Part shown: positions 44,056 to 56,700 of the stretch, one piece after another | How the letters are laid out: the number at the start of each line of letters is the position of its first letter | Numbering within the stretch: position 1 is the stretch's first letter | NCBI GenBank assembly: GCA_964030475.1 | Contig: CAXIPT010000012.1 | Location: 606,123-670,122 of the forward strand | Direction: 5' to 3' | Length of the DNA stretch: 64,000 nucleotides | From: Tethya wilhelma | Lineage: Eukaryota; Porifera; Demospongiae; Tethyida; Tethyidae | Translations under genes and position numbers: made by a program | Notes under the pieces: model-generated | What the model saw: only the letters and a program-made list of their open reading frames with translations | Databases searched by the model: none | Told to the model about the DNA's origin: nothing

Positions 44056-44270
44056 TTTTTTGAGATAGCTGACAAAGCTTATCAGTGGCGTCTGTATCTG
44101 ACCAAGAAGCGTGATAGAGCAGCCAATCTTTCACAAAGGAAGCTTGCGAGAGGAGAACTTTCGCTTCTAGGAGTCTGCTTCTCTGTCGCTGTACACAAAA
44201 CACAGCTAGCCAAATAACGAGTTTCTTTGCCAGTTGATTGCAAAAATGGCGAAAGTCAGAAAAGGCCTTG
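44056..44270. repeat. Direct repeat D, copy 1
   Basis: Shares with 45046-45245 the order GACAA, CAGTGGC, GACAAAGAAG-like, TAGGAGTCTGCTTCTC, GTCGCTGTACAC, AGCTAGCCA, GAGTTTCTT, GCTGATTGCAAAA and ATGGC-GAAGTC. The copies are about 990 bp apart in the same orientation and diverged. Confidence 0.6.
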
Positions 44271-44575
44271 AACTTCAAACATGCTATTCGGAACAGGACT
44301 TGAAAAAGTAGGAGGACACTGTCCACAGTGAATTAACTTCAGTTCGCACTGAATATTGACGTCACATTGTAAGGTAAATTTCTGAGCTAGCCAAATTGCA
44401 AAGAGAATCAGTGCATGCATGCCTTTCTGAAATTCACTGCCCACTGGCCCCATGCAGTAAGTTATTATTGTACAGATGCTTGGGCTGCCGTGGATCTAGC
44501 AGTAGGGGTGCGGCAAATGTGCGGGCATAATTTCCGGAATAAGAGTACCTTAACTTTGAGCATAATGGGGAATAA

Positions 44576-45007
44576 TTGATTTTGGAAAGAATAAACGGGA
44601 GAAGTCGCAGATGCCTTCGAGTTCGAGTTTATGTACAGTTAGAATCGTTTGTACAGACAAAGCGCTCTTCAAAGACGACGAGAGAGGGTGTGGCAAGGGC
44701 GTGGCAACTCAAAGTGTGTGGGTCAAAGGTCATCTCAGACAAGGATGGCAGTGATCTAGAGACTCTACTTGATGATTCAAGTGGTAAATCTGGCGACAAA
44801 ACCTTTGAAGCACAAAAAAGAGGACAGTTGTGTTTCTACTGGATCAGAAATGATTATATTTACAGTTGTGAGTCTCAAAAATCAGGAATAATGATAGAAA
44901 TTAAAAGAATAATAGGAAAATTTGCAGGAATAATGTGGTTAATTCAAGGCATTGCTAAATGGAATAATGCTCAAATTTTTGAGCACATTAGCCTCAAGCC
45001 TATCTAG
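44576..45007 (+). other. 143-codon open frame of doubtful coding status
   Basis: An open frame (for example KRGQLCFYWIRNDYIYSC, IGKFAGIMWLIQGIAKWNN) lying between the two D repeats. It has no ATG-initiated start, no domain I recognise, and sits in a repeat-dense spacer. More probably part of a transposable element than a host gene. Confidence 0.25.
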
Positions 45008-45045
45008 CAGTAAACATCAGTATACTTTACATATAAGCAAGGAGC

Positions 45046-45245
45046 GACAAGGCTAACCAGTGGCATCCATATTCGACAAAGAAGTGCGATATGGGAGCCA
45101 ATTTTCACAATAGAAGCGTAACGAGGTGAGAACACTCACTAATAGGAGTCTGCTTCTCAGTCGCTGTACACGAAAAACATGCAGCTAGCCAGATAAAGAG
45201 TTTCTTCGCTAGCTGATTGCAAAATGGCAGAAGTCTGAAAATGGT
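45046..45245. repeat. Direct repeat D, copy 2
   Basis: See copy 1 at 44056-44270. The 45246-45960 spacer contains a TCTTCT-rich microsatellite at 45428-45452 and no gene. Confidence 0.55.
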
Positions 45246-45980
45246 CATCTGTGATGTCACATAGTAAGTAAATAAATATTGCTGAGCTGGTTTGGCAAAA
45301 AAAGTAGCATGCAGTTGTTATTCATAGCCACGCAATATAAATTCTCTTTCTAATGAGCTCAAAAACATGGCCTAAAACCATCGCTAAAGTAACAAACACA
45401 CATATGCCAAACCTCCAATTTTCTCCATCTTCTTCTTATTCTTCTTCTTCTATCTTGGCTCAACTTTTCTCAGAGACTTTTCACTTTAGAAGCTGATTCT
45501 TGAACGAATGAACTTGGTTTCTTCCGGGACAGTCGCTTTTGCCATCGGTTTTTAGCGCCTCTCATTGAGTAGCTAGATACAAGGCGAAAAGCACCTCCTC
45601 CATATGGCCGCCATTAATTTCTACACTCATATGGCCGCCATTACATGCAGTAGCATGACACTGAGGGTCCATATTAGGGATCAAAAGAGTAGTCATGTGC
45701 CGAAATTGAGACACGCCTTGTTCCAATGCTTTTTACCGCAGTGCCCACTCCTATACACTGATTGTTTTTTTGAAATTTTTACTGCTTGTTAAGATATGAC
45801 ATACCTCAGAATGATATCTTTGTGTTTTAACTCATTAACAAATGCTGTTAGCTATAGCATAAGCCTGACATACTGTACTGCTGGCGGCAGCAGTGACTCT
45901 TGAGAACACACTCTATCCCATATGATGCATTGCTTGAGATAGATCTAGACATTGTTTGACTAGATTTTTATGGTGACCAA

Positions 45981-46046
45981 CATTTTGTATTGTGTCTATG
46001 GGACAGTCGGCCCATTCCTACTATACGTACTACCGTACGTATGATA
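45981..46046. repeat. Inverted repeat, left arm beside the gene fragment
   Basis: CATTTTGTATTGTGTCTATG, GGACAGTCGGCCCAT and ACCGTACGTATGAT are the reverse complement of 47985-48038. The receptor fragment begins 8 bp after this arm. A related forward copy is at 1018-1112. Confidence 0.65.
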
Positions 46047-46053
46047 CCTCAGT

Positions 46054-47135
46054 CCAAAGCATATCCCTCTCTTCATCACAGCTCTTCTCATTCTCATAGT
46101 TGGAACAGCATTCACACTCATAGTCTTTGCTTGGCAGTGGCTTGTCTATTGTCCAAATAGAGGACCACTAAGATGGATCATTAGCAATGGTAAATTTATT
46201 GCTTTCATTGATGCCTATCACCATCCTTACAACAAAGACCATCGTTATTGGATCGGACTGCTATTCTTGGTTCGAGTCGTCTTGTATCTTGTATCAGCTG
46301 TGAATGTTCTTGGAGATCCAAGAGTCAATCTTCTCAGCATAGCTATAGTAATCACTTGCGTTCTTACTTTTCAAATCTTTATAATGCAGTGGAAGGGTAA
46401 CTTTATACACAAAAAGAAACACAACAATGTGCTTGACATCATAGCTCTCTTGAACCTCATCGCACTATCAGTTGCCACCTGGTTCATTGATGAAGCTTTG
46501 AACCAGTCAGTAGTAACTGTTGCTTATATTTCAACTGGCATTGCCTTTGTTACATTTCTAGTTATCCTTGCATACCATGTGAAACGTTTTGTTCTAAAGG
46601 AGATATTTGAAAAGATAGAGCTTAAATTTCACAAATTTTTGGAGTGAACAGAGAAATCCATACTGATAATACATTATCTCCTCCATGTCATCCTTATAAG
46701 GATTCGATTGCTGACTATGAGACTGAAGTCAATGGCCTACCAGAACCCTTGGACACCATTAATACACCCGAAGAACAACACTACATTGAATCAATTGAAG
46801 TGTCAGTTACTGAGACAGAATCATGCAGAAACAATAGCATAAATGATGCTTTACAGCCACTCCAAAATCAAATACATGCTCAAAGCACTCCAACCACAAC
46901 AAAAAATTTGATTATGCTAGCTGACTCTGGATCCCCTGATAGAGATTTGATCGATGAAGAAGCAAGCTGCTACCCATCTCTAGCTACAAAGATTCCTCCA
47001 CCTAACGCTTTTCTGATCAAAAATCCCAAAATGAAAATCGAATTGCCTGCCTTAGCATCTGAGCATCAATGGTCTACTAGCCAGGAAGAAGACTACCAGT
47101 CAGAGGATGATGAATCCACTCCTCTACTGTGGTAA
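46054..47135 (+). pseudogene. 5'-truncated second-branch receptor, last membrane segments and tail only
   Basis: Opens abruptly with KHIPLFITALL, equivalent to the middle of the membrane half of the gene at 11658-16355 (KHIPLFITAII). It continues through YWIGLLFLVRVVLYLVSAVN and two more hydrophobic segments. At 46640-46647 a frame change ends this frame (KFLE-stop); the cytoplasmic tail continues in the next frame to TAA at 47133-47135, ending ESTPLLW (compare EYTPLITQ), with an ExxxLL dileucine-type motif. There is no start codon. A possible acceptor (CCTCAG at 46047-46052) exists, but no upstream exon was found. Best read as a truncated pseudogene. Confidence 0.75.
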
Positions 47136-47192
47136 GATCAATTTGAAGGACGCATTTACACAACAAACGAACAAAGGAGAACTATATTCACC

Positions 47193-47198
47193 AATAAA
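47193..47198 (+). terminator. AATAAA polyadenylation signal
   Basis: 58 bp after the tail stop of the truncated receptor; probably inherited from its functional ancestor. Confidence 0.35.
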
Positions 47199-47984
47199 TT
47201 ATTATAGTACTAATAATTATTTTATTTTTTTAAGAAAACTGACATTATAAAACTCTGTTTTCTGTATTTTATCTGGAATTTTGTTATGTATATTATAGAT
47301 TTTTGCTTGTTATTGTCTTTGTCTTTCTTGAGTATTATAACTTGCAATAGTTTTATAATGCTGTATGAAAAATTTGGAACAATTTGTACTGCCTCTATAA
47401 TAGTAATGCTTTAATTGTGTCTGACTTTTTCTTCAACATTAACAGTGAAGTATTATATATGTGTAACTTCTATCCAAATTAGAAATTTGCTGAGAAAGCT
47501 TAATAAAGTAATCGTGAGTAAATAATGACATGTTGTTGAGTAAATAGGTGGGATAAGTCAAACAGAAAACTACACATAGCGTCAAGACTGAATGGATTTG
47601 TTTTTTTTTAGCGATGCTACGATAATATTATTTATAAAGATACTTGCAAGGGAAATATATACAGACCTCTGTGATCACTGTATACAGCTATACATTTGAC
47701 ATCATAGCCACAACTAAATTCCCTTTAGCTTAGAGACAAAATTTTCAGAAATATTAATTTTGTGAAATTAAAAGAATGCTTTTCTCCTCAAATATTTCCC
47801 ACTATACAGAAGTCAGTATTAATTACTAGATTGTTTTTACAATGATTGTAATAAGAATGCTATACATGCAGCACTGTAGAGGGAGGGAATACACATCTTA
47901 CACAAATATACTTGTGGGATATCATAGACTTTGGAGTTAAATTTATGTAAACACACTGTACTTCTTCCTGGCCCTAGTTAAGTG

Positions 47985-48038
47985 ATTATCATACGTACGG
48001 TATGGGCCGACTGTCCCATTGGCACAATACAAAATGTT
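47985..48038. repeat. Inverted repeat, right arm
   Basis: ATCATACGTACGGTATGGGC, then CGACTGTCCCAT and GGCACAATACAAAATG, mirror the left arm at 45981-46046. The gene fragment plus about 850 bp of flank lies between the arms. Confidence 0.65.
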
Positions 48039-49116
48039 CATATATACTGCCTAGCTAATCTCATGCAAGGTTAAACTTACATGCATGTAATTTCCACAAT
48101 TTTTATTAAGTACACACACACAATACAGTACACGTGTATAGTTGCCAAACCCCTATAAATCTTTTACCTGTCAAGTACGTAACTTTGCCAGGGCCCAGGA
48201 GTGATGTCCAGGATCTTCTGGTAGAGCAGTACAACACCGGTGGGAGGAGGACTGATGAACCCACTTCAAGTCACTGGTGATCTGAGATAGACAGTCGTGT
48301 AGTAAGGAGAGAGACAGTGAGTTCAACAATGGAATTTAATGATACATTACATGATGAATAGAAGGGGAAAAAACAAAATTATCATTATGATGCAGAAAGG
48401 TTGACATGGTGTACTCAGTTTACCAACCAATAATAAATAAACAAATACTGTGCTACAGCATGTACACCGTATATAGACTCTAATTTAGGTACCCCCTCCA
48501 AACATGTGCCATCTGGATCCTGAAACATATTAATTTTTATCTCCAAACAATACCAAAATTGCTACTTAAACAAATGACATGAAAGATCTTACTTCTAAAA
48601 ATAGATCAAAATGGCAAGATCTTGCACGATTCTTGTAAGAAATCAGTTTTCTTCCAAGATCTTGCAATAAAAATCAAGAAAACGGTCAATTCTCTTGCAA
48701 GATGGAAAAAATTTCTTGCGAGTCTTGCAAGAATCTTGACCTATCTTCACACACACACACACACACAAATCACGCAGTGAGTCTGACACACGCTGACACA
48801 CTATGGCCCCCCAATGACTTAGTGACAACAGTGCATGCCTGACCAGTGATTTGACGAGATCGATATCTTGAGTTAGATACCAGTTTTTTTGTGTTCCCAT
48901 GGAGTTACACAACATTAATTAGACTTCAGTTGGTGAGGATTAGGACAACACATAACAATTCACAAAGATCAGCACAAGTTAAAACAACAACTTCACATTA
49001 GCATAGCAAGACAATACAAGTTGACTAAAACAATTTGTACATGCTGAAAAGGTAAATTTTATTCCAAGTGCATGAGTATTAATAATTGTCTAATTCAATT
49101 CATTCTGCTGAGTTAC
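48039..49116. other. Spacer with repeated CAAGATCTTGCA words
   Basis: 48590-48745 contains several overlapping CAAGATCTTGCA / TCTTGCAAGA words in both orientations, ending in a (CA)n tract at 48750-48768. No gene seen in the rest. Confidence 0.4.
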
Positions 49117-49440
49117 TCTCTAATGATTATATTCATCTACTACAATGTGATGGTTACCAAAGTGATAATCTGCATGGCATGAGATACACTAATTATATTC
49201 ATAATTTGTGAAGGCCACACATACACACCCATAAATGGAAGTAGAAGAGCCTCTGATTCTCTAATGATTATTCACTCACATCATGTGATTGTTACCATAG
49301 TAATAATCTCCATGGTATGTGCACAAACCATTGTTACTGTGAGGCCAAAGCATACACACACACATTCTCAGACACAATAGCACTATACACATGTACATGC
49401 ACACAAACACACCCATATAAGAAAGTGGAAGAGACAATTG
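49117..49440. repeat. Tandem duplication of an approximately 140-180 bp unit
   Basis: Both halves (49117-49254 and 49255-49440) start CTCTAATGATTAT, then have ATGTGAT-GTTACCA, GATAATCT-CATGG, GAGGCCA or AAGGCCA, CACACCCATA and GGAAG-AGAG in order. The second is longer through a (CA)-rich insertion. Confidence 0.6.
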
Positions 49441-49559
49441 CTTCAATCAAGATTAAAAGGAACTGTATCATGCAGTATTATAGTTTATAGAATAGCAATT
49501 GTGACATAAGTTTTGCAAGTATTTCTTTGCATTGCCCAGAAAATTGTTCAGGCTTGCAC

Positions 49560-50060
49560 ATTTGCTGGTTGGCTACTATAAACCCCTAATATAGATGAAT
49601 GTCACCACAGTCAAAAATGAAGATATTCCCTTATCCAGCTCCAAGATAAATGACGCCAGATTGGGCAATAAGATTAAGGGAGCATGTTATGAGCTTTATA
49701 CTTAGAAAGAGGAAAAGCTGTTGTACAGCAGAATGGGGTTTTGTTGCCGGGACAATAAGAATTTGTTGAGATGCATGGGTTGAAAACAAAGCATGCATTC
49801 TAAAACTTAAGACAGAAAACAGAGGAGAGAAATGGGCCTGTAATTTTTTACTAAGGCTTTGTCCCCTGATATGTGAAGTTGAGTGATGCAGTAGAGTTTC
49901 CAGTCTTTTGGGATCGCATGCTTGTCTGTCTAGGCTGGTTCAAAAGTACCATCTGGTGATGGATATGGATGTAGAGTGTTGAGGGAATGGTTTTTGAGTA
50001 GTTTGGAGCCTATTCCATCACTACCAAAAGATTTAGTTACATTTAAACACACTGGAAGCC
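49560..50060 (-). mobile_element. Non-LTR retrotransposon reverse-transcriptase remnant, minus strand
   Basis: On the minus strand SFGSDGIGSKLLK (about 50030) is followed by PKDWKLYCI and then by DKALVKNYRPISLL and VLECML (about 49870-49790). These are the conserved N-terminal motifs of LINE reverse transcriptase in the right order. Frames are broken and the palm (YADD) region is missing. It is a different fragment from the LINE at 19206-21027. Confidence 0.65.
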
Positions 50061-50711
50061 AAAATCAGTGACATTCACATTGATGAATTTTAAGTACTTG
50101 ATGCTCTGTGCTCTCTTAATGAAGGTCTTCAAAGACAATGTACTTGAAACTACCACCACCACAGACAGTGAGAAAGAAAGAATAATACTTGCTACAAAGC
50201 AAGCCACAAAATGAGTAACCATATAAGAGCCACATGTACATACAGATGATAGCCAATCTCCTGGGAAATGAAGAGAGAAGTAACTGATAGTGAATACAGA
50301 GTGAAACTATTGAACAATGTCGCTCTTTCTCAATCAGAAGATGCTTGCTTAATTTCCAGCAAAAGAGTAAATAAGTTGGTTCAATCTCGTAGGATGATTT
50401 AGCATATTATTATAATAAGTTTTGCTTTGTAAAGACTCTTCCATGTGGAAATTGCATGTAACGCTTCTGGATATGTTCAACTCATTAGTAACAACTAAAA
50501 CACTTTTTATGTATATTGATACCATACTTAATGCAAGTGTTTAAAAGGTCATTTTGTGCGTCTGAGACTTGTACAATGTCAAAGACTCATATGGATACTC
50601 ACATGTACATATATAGAATGCTTGGTCATAATATGATACAATTGCTCTGAACCCCACCCTAACAGTGTTTATTGCTAATTCTGAGGTGCAGTTTGTGAGT
50701 CACTTTTATAT
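50061..50711. other. Upstream region of the FN3-GTPase gene
   Basis: No gene seen. AT-rich, presumably containing the promoter of the gene starting at 50756. Confidence 0.35.
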
Positions 50712-50719
50712 TATATATA
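50712..50719 (+). promoter_or_regulatory. TATA-like box
   Basis: TATATATA 37 bp before the ATG at 50756. With such spacing the 5' UTR would be only about 10 nt, similar to the candidate at 28069-28078. Confidence 0.35.
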
Positions 50720-50755
50720 GCTGCTTATTATTGATAAGTTATTGTACTATGCAGC

Positions 50756-53700
50756 ATGAATGATTGCGAGACTGCTGAGTATCATGCTTTTCAAGATTTC
50801 TTTGATAGACTAGTGAAAGGAGTGCAGAATGATGTAGAGAGTGTAGCTAGAAAAGCATTTGCAAATAATTTGATCTCTTCAGATGACTTAACTAATGCAA
50901 CCAATCGAACCAATGATGAACCATACAGAGCTACTAAGTTACTGGTGAAAATTCTGGCCAGAATTCAACAGAATCCAGCCTGCTTTGATAGATTTGGGAC
51001 CATCCTGAAGAATATATCAATACTGGAAGATTTGGCTCAACAACTGACATCTGAATATGAATATGCTAAGCAGAAACAGAAGGAAGCCTCAGACAGAAGC
51101 AATAGCCATGATAATCTACCAACAGATGCTACAGGATCCAAAGGTATATACGTGCATGGACTGTCCTGAAACTTTTCCCAATTTTAGAACATCTAAGATC
51201 ACTTATTGAAAACATTAATAATGCCATATAGAAATTAAAATTCCTTGATACTTCATTAAATTGATACAATCTGGATAATACTGTATGAATACTGTGTAAT
51301 CCATATTAATATTGATCCTTTTTAACTCAATGATACACACACAACTTGCTACTTAAATACATAAAAGATAACCACAAGGCCTATACAAAAATACTATTAG
51401 TGCAGAAAAAAGAACTACTTCCTAGGCATACAGATGAAATCAGAACATGTGACTCTTTTCACAGTCCAGAGGATATCTTGTATCTATTCACATCAAGCAC
51501 ATTAGCACTAACTCTGATCTTAACACTAAATGCAAAACCTAACATTTCCTAAAAAGGCTAAAACTGTCACATTCCTATCTTCAATATACTACATATACTA
51601 TATATAAAATATTATGAACACAACAGGTAGAATATTATAGCATTAAAAATAATTCTTATAGACTCTATAATTGTGTATACATCATTACGGCAACCTGTTT
51701 ATTAAACTTTGGCAAATGTGTAGCACATGCAGAGGATTATGGTAGTCATTTTGTCAATCTGTCTGTCTGTCTGTCTGTCTGTCTGCATGTCTGTCTGTCT
51801 GTCCCATCGAAATCTCAAGAAAGGCAGCTCTTGTAGAAGTTTATTTTTTGCTGTCCATAACGCTCTAGTTTTTGAGTTTTGAGGCTTTTGTGCTTCTCTG
51901 AGCACTAGTGATTAGGTTTGAGGCCACACCTATTGGCATTGATCTGGTGTGCGTTAACTAGATGTTGTGTTGAATGGAACTTAGCAGCTTGTTAGCTGCA
52001 TGGCCCTGTTGCTCTTGGTCAGTGGCGCTTGGTATTACCATAAGGCAAACAAGAGTTGGCTTGATTTCTATGTAAGCATATATAGATGATTGTATATAGT
52101 TTGGCTTGCATAGATTTTTCTGTGTGACCAGCAAACTAGCTAAGCTATAAGCATGCAAGCTGTATAGATAAGCCTGAGCGGCTAAGTTATGATGCAAGCT
52201 TAGTTACTGAGTATCAGGTTCTGGCATAGACTTAGGTTGAAAAAAGTAGGTAGCCCAGCTAGACCTTGTATGCTCAGTAGCTAGCTGACAACTAAGTATT
52301 CGGTCTATGTCTTGTGCTGCTTCTTCACAGAGTCAGTCCCTATAGCCTCAGCCCTCATCTTCAGGCTCCCTTTGACTTTGGAGCTAACACACATGGGTCT
52401 AGATGGATTATCTTTCTTGATACACCCAGGCCATACATATAGGTATACATACTCTTTTACATAGTGTACTATGTGCATATGTATTAAGTGCACTAGCTAG
52501 TTGAGTGTGCCAATTAAGGTTTGTGCACCAGCAGTACTTTCATTAATTTTGTTTTCTACATGTAAAGAATCTAGCTTACATGTAAACTTCAGGGGAAGGA
52601 GGGAGAGGGAGGGGGGAACAAACTTTGCAAAACTTATTTTATATTCACTTTAATACATGCATGTAGGTTCATACAATTCTCAACAGAGCATTTCCCATGT
52701 AAATTTGGAGCAAAGGTTCAATACTTTAGTTTCACAGTGCACTAACTCTCATGAAATCACTCCCAGAGCCCTTGCCAACATTATCCTGTGCCTGAATCTG
52801 TTTGATTCTGAATCAGATATGGACGAGTCACTTGTAGCTTATTGTAAAATTGATCTCCAACAAGCCTCTTCCAATGCTTCTATCTTTGAAATAGTCAAGC
52901 CTTACATATCCTTTCTCAACCCAGAGTTACTAGGCCATATCATTGAATTCTTGGGTACTGACAATGATCGCAAAAGTTTTAAAAGATACACGAAAACTCT
53001 TAAAGAATACTGTAAACTAACGAAAGCAGTATTACACTACCAACAAGAAGAAATACCTGCAACTGACACAGCATTTCAACAGGTATATATAGTCACTGAA
53101 ACACCTATAGTTAATCTGGAGTGTGTTCGAAATCTTCAATCAAATATGGCAAAGATACTTAAACTAAATGTTGCTGCTCTTCAGATCACAACTAATGTGG
53201 AATCACCTCCTATAGTCTGCTTATTCCAGCTACCATATTTTGTATGTGAGAAAGTATTCCCATTATCAAATGAGCAAGAAAGAAAGCTAAAAACTTTGGG
53301 AATAACTTTTCTGAAATGTGGAAAATACTACTTTGAAAACTCAGGAGCTCAGCTGGACAAAGTAAGTGAAGAAGAAACAGAAATGCCTTGCTTAGGACGC
53401 TCATTTTGTTTAGGTATGCTTTATGATTGCCGAGATGACAAACTCCTTGATACTAAACTATGCAAAGATGATGCCCTACAACCACTTATTGAAGCAATTC
53501 CTCAGGTTAGTCACAGCTGTGAAGTCCTAGAGGATGATAGTCTAGAAACCAAAGCTTTGGGCTTGCAGTTAACACCTTCTCTTAAACTAAGCCTCATGTC
53601 TAACTTGATCAACAATATTTCAAAGTCAGCCAAATACTGGAATGATCGTTGTAAGTCAAAACGTCAAGTTCGCATCTGTCTCAAGTACACAAACACTATT

Positions 53701-56700
53701 GTGAAGAAACAACTTTCCACCAACAACCTTAGTAAACAGTTGAAGCAACAAATTATGGAGGGTGCTACTCATGTAGTGACTGGTGTCCTGTATGGGTTCA
53801 ATACTTACTGTGTGTTTGATCACATCCTGCAAGAGTATGAGAGATTTGAAGATGTTCATGAAAGCATGTTGACAAGGGTCAAATCATTATGTAGCTCAGA
53901 GAGTACCAGGTTTAAGTCAATGGATTGCATGGTATACAGTGACTCTGAATGCAGCACCCTTGGAGAAGTTGTTGACCAGTTTTATAAGTTAAAAGATTCC
54001 TCAATCGAAACTGAGAAACTGACTCCTGTTCCAATAAAAGTATGGCTCTCTCCTTTACAGAAGTTGGCTACCAAATGTAATATAGTCACAAAGGAAGTGA
54101 GCAATTACCTTGCAAATGTAGTACAGAGCAAGTTGGAATGCCTACACCATGCTCAGATGCTCGCGAATGACTGCTTAATTCAATACAGTGTCACATTTTC
54201 CAGATTTCAACACATAGAAAGTAGAGTAACAAAGTTCATTGAAAGCATAAAATCCTACAGCAATAGGTTACAACACAGTATTGGCAAAGTGTTACAACAA
54301 GTAAGAGGGGGAACTGCACAAGAAAGCGAACTGGCAAAGGTTATTGACGAAAGTTCTGTGTCACCATTCAAGTTTGAATCACTCATCACTTGGCTGAAAC
54401 TGGCTAAGGAAGAAATCAGCACACTTGAGATGCTCATAAATCTTATAAAATTCACCGAATTTGTACCATCTGAAGACCTTCAATCTATCATCACAGCTAC
54501 AGAGCCTGCTTGTGACTACAATGTATGTCTCAAGTTCAATGTTGCTTTTGAGGATGACCAAATGATTAACTGTCTTCAATCTTATCCCCAAACTAAACAA
54601 GTAATAGTGCATCCAGTGGCTGAAACAAAGTGGTACACAAGTACTGAACTGATGAAGAAGATCATAAATATCATCGAACACTTCAAAACTTTCATGGAAA
54701 GTAACTCAGAGAATATGTGTACAAAATTTGTTGTAGTAACATGTAACACACAAACCACTGGTCAAAATGAGCCCATCAGTATTCTTCTCTATGAAGGTAC
54801 CACATGTAAACCATGGGAACCTCCAGGACCACCAGGTAAGCCAAAAGTCAAAAAAGTAACTAACGACACAGTTCAACTGGAATGGCCCAAACCAGATTAT
54901 GGCAGCCAGAATGTAGAGTGCTATAAAATATCATACCATCCAATAGACCAAACAAAAGGTGATTATGCAGTAACCAACAATACCCTACCAATTGCCACTA
55001 TCAGAGGACTAGCAGCTAATACTAAGTATGTGTTCACTGTACAGTCAAAATGTAAAGTAGGTTTTGGAGCCAAAGGAGTTCCTAGTGATCCAATAGAAAC
55101 AAATAAAACAGTCCAACCAAGTTTTAAAGATGGAGCAGCACTTAACAAAGAAATTTCAGTCACAAAAGTGTCTGATTCAATAGAAACTGAACAAAATTTA
55201 AGTATGCCAATTACTGTGCCTATGTTCGCTGATAAACTACACTCCAACCAGACATCGAACAAACCAATTGCCAGTGGTGTTACCCATAATAGTATCACAC
55301 TGGAGTGGCCCTTACCTGAAAACACTGAAAATATAGAAGGCTACACTATTTTGTACCAAGGACTCAACCAATCAAGATGGAAAAAGCATGAATCTACCAA
55401 TGGTTTGGAGCGCATTGATACCGTTGCAGGTCTTACACCTCAAACCAAATACATCTTTAAGGTACGACCTGAACTAGATGATGGAGAATCTAGCAAGGCA
55501 AGTAAACCTAGTGATCCCATTGAAACCAAGGCACCAATATGTCAGCCAGGGAAGCCAACAGCCAGTACTGTGTCTCATGACAGTATCACATTGCAGTGGG
55601 ACAAACCTGAACATGGTTCTAAGACTGTTGAGTCATATCTTGTGAGATATTGTTCTGTTGATGATCAAAGCAAAAAGTGGAGAAAAACATGGTCGGATAA
55701 TAATGAAAATATGCTAACCATTACCAATCTTTTTCCACAAACTGAATACATCTTCACAGTACGACCTGAACTAGAGGATCACGGTATTGGTGTGGAGAGT
55801 GAAGAGAGTGAACCTATTAAAACCAAATCACAAGTTAGACCTGCTAGCTCCAATGTTGGTTTAGGAAAGCCTCAAGCAACTGAAATCTCTCACAATTCTA
55901 TCACAATACAGTGGAAAAGTGTCCAGACGGATCTAGAATCCATCGAATGTTATACTCTTACATATCGATCATTTGATGATGCTAAAAAGCAATGGAAAAC
56001 CATAACTACAGATGCTTCTCACAACAATGCAACAGTGAAAGGTTTGTTCAGTGACACAAAATATATCTTTAAAGTCCGTTCTGAGTGTGATACTGGTGAT
56101 GGTCCATCGAGTGAACTCAGTGACCCTATCAAAACCAAAGCAACCTCTCTACCTAGCAAACCAACAGCCTCAGATGTGACTCATGATAGTATGCTGCTCA
56201 AGTGGAAAAAACCTGAATGTGGTAGTGAGAAGATTAAGCATTATAAAATATATTATTTTGGATCCATGTCTGCTGATGATCATAGCAAAACACCAAAAGA
56301 GCAATTAACAGAGAGTAGCCAAGAAAGCATATTAGTTGTAGATCTTTCTGTAAACTCAGCCTACACATTTCGAGTTCAGCCAATCTGTTTTGGCAATGTT
56401 GGTTGTATTAGTGCAATGAGTGATATTATTAAGACCAAATCAACCTCTCCACCAGGAAAGCCACAAGCAGAAAGGATAACTCACAACAGTGTAACTCTAT
56501 CATGGACAAAGCCAAAATATGGCAGTAAGAATATAAAGTGCTACACAGTCGAGGTTGAATGTGAACAAATTGTTCTGAATGAGTTGAAAACAGAAGAAGT
56601 CTTTCGAACCTTAACAGTAGAGCACCTAGATATGAAAAAGTCTTACCAGTTCAGAGTTCGCCCTGAGTGTGGTGAAGTTGGTGTTGGCATGGAAAGTGAG

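Noticed and set aside
44576..45007. Host gene of 143 codons
   Set aside because: No ATG start, no recognisable domain, flanked by direct repeats; kept only as an uncertain frame.
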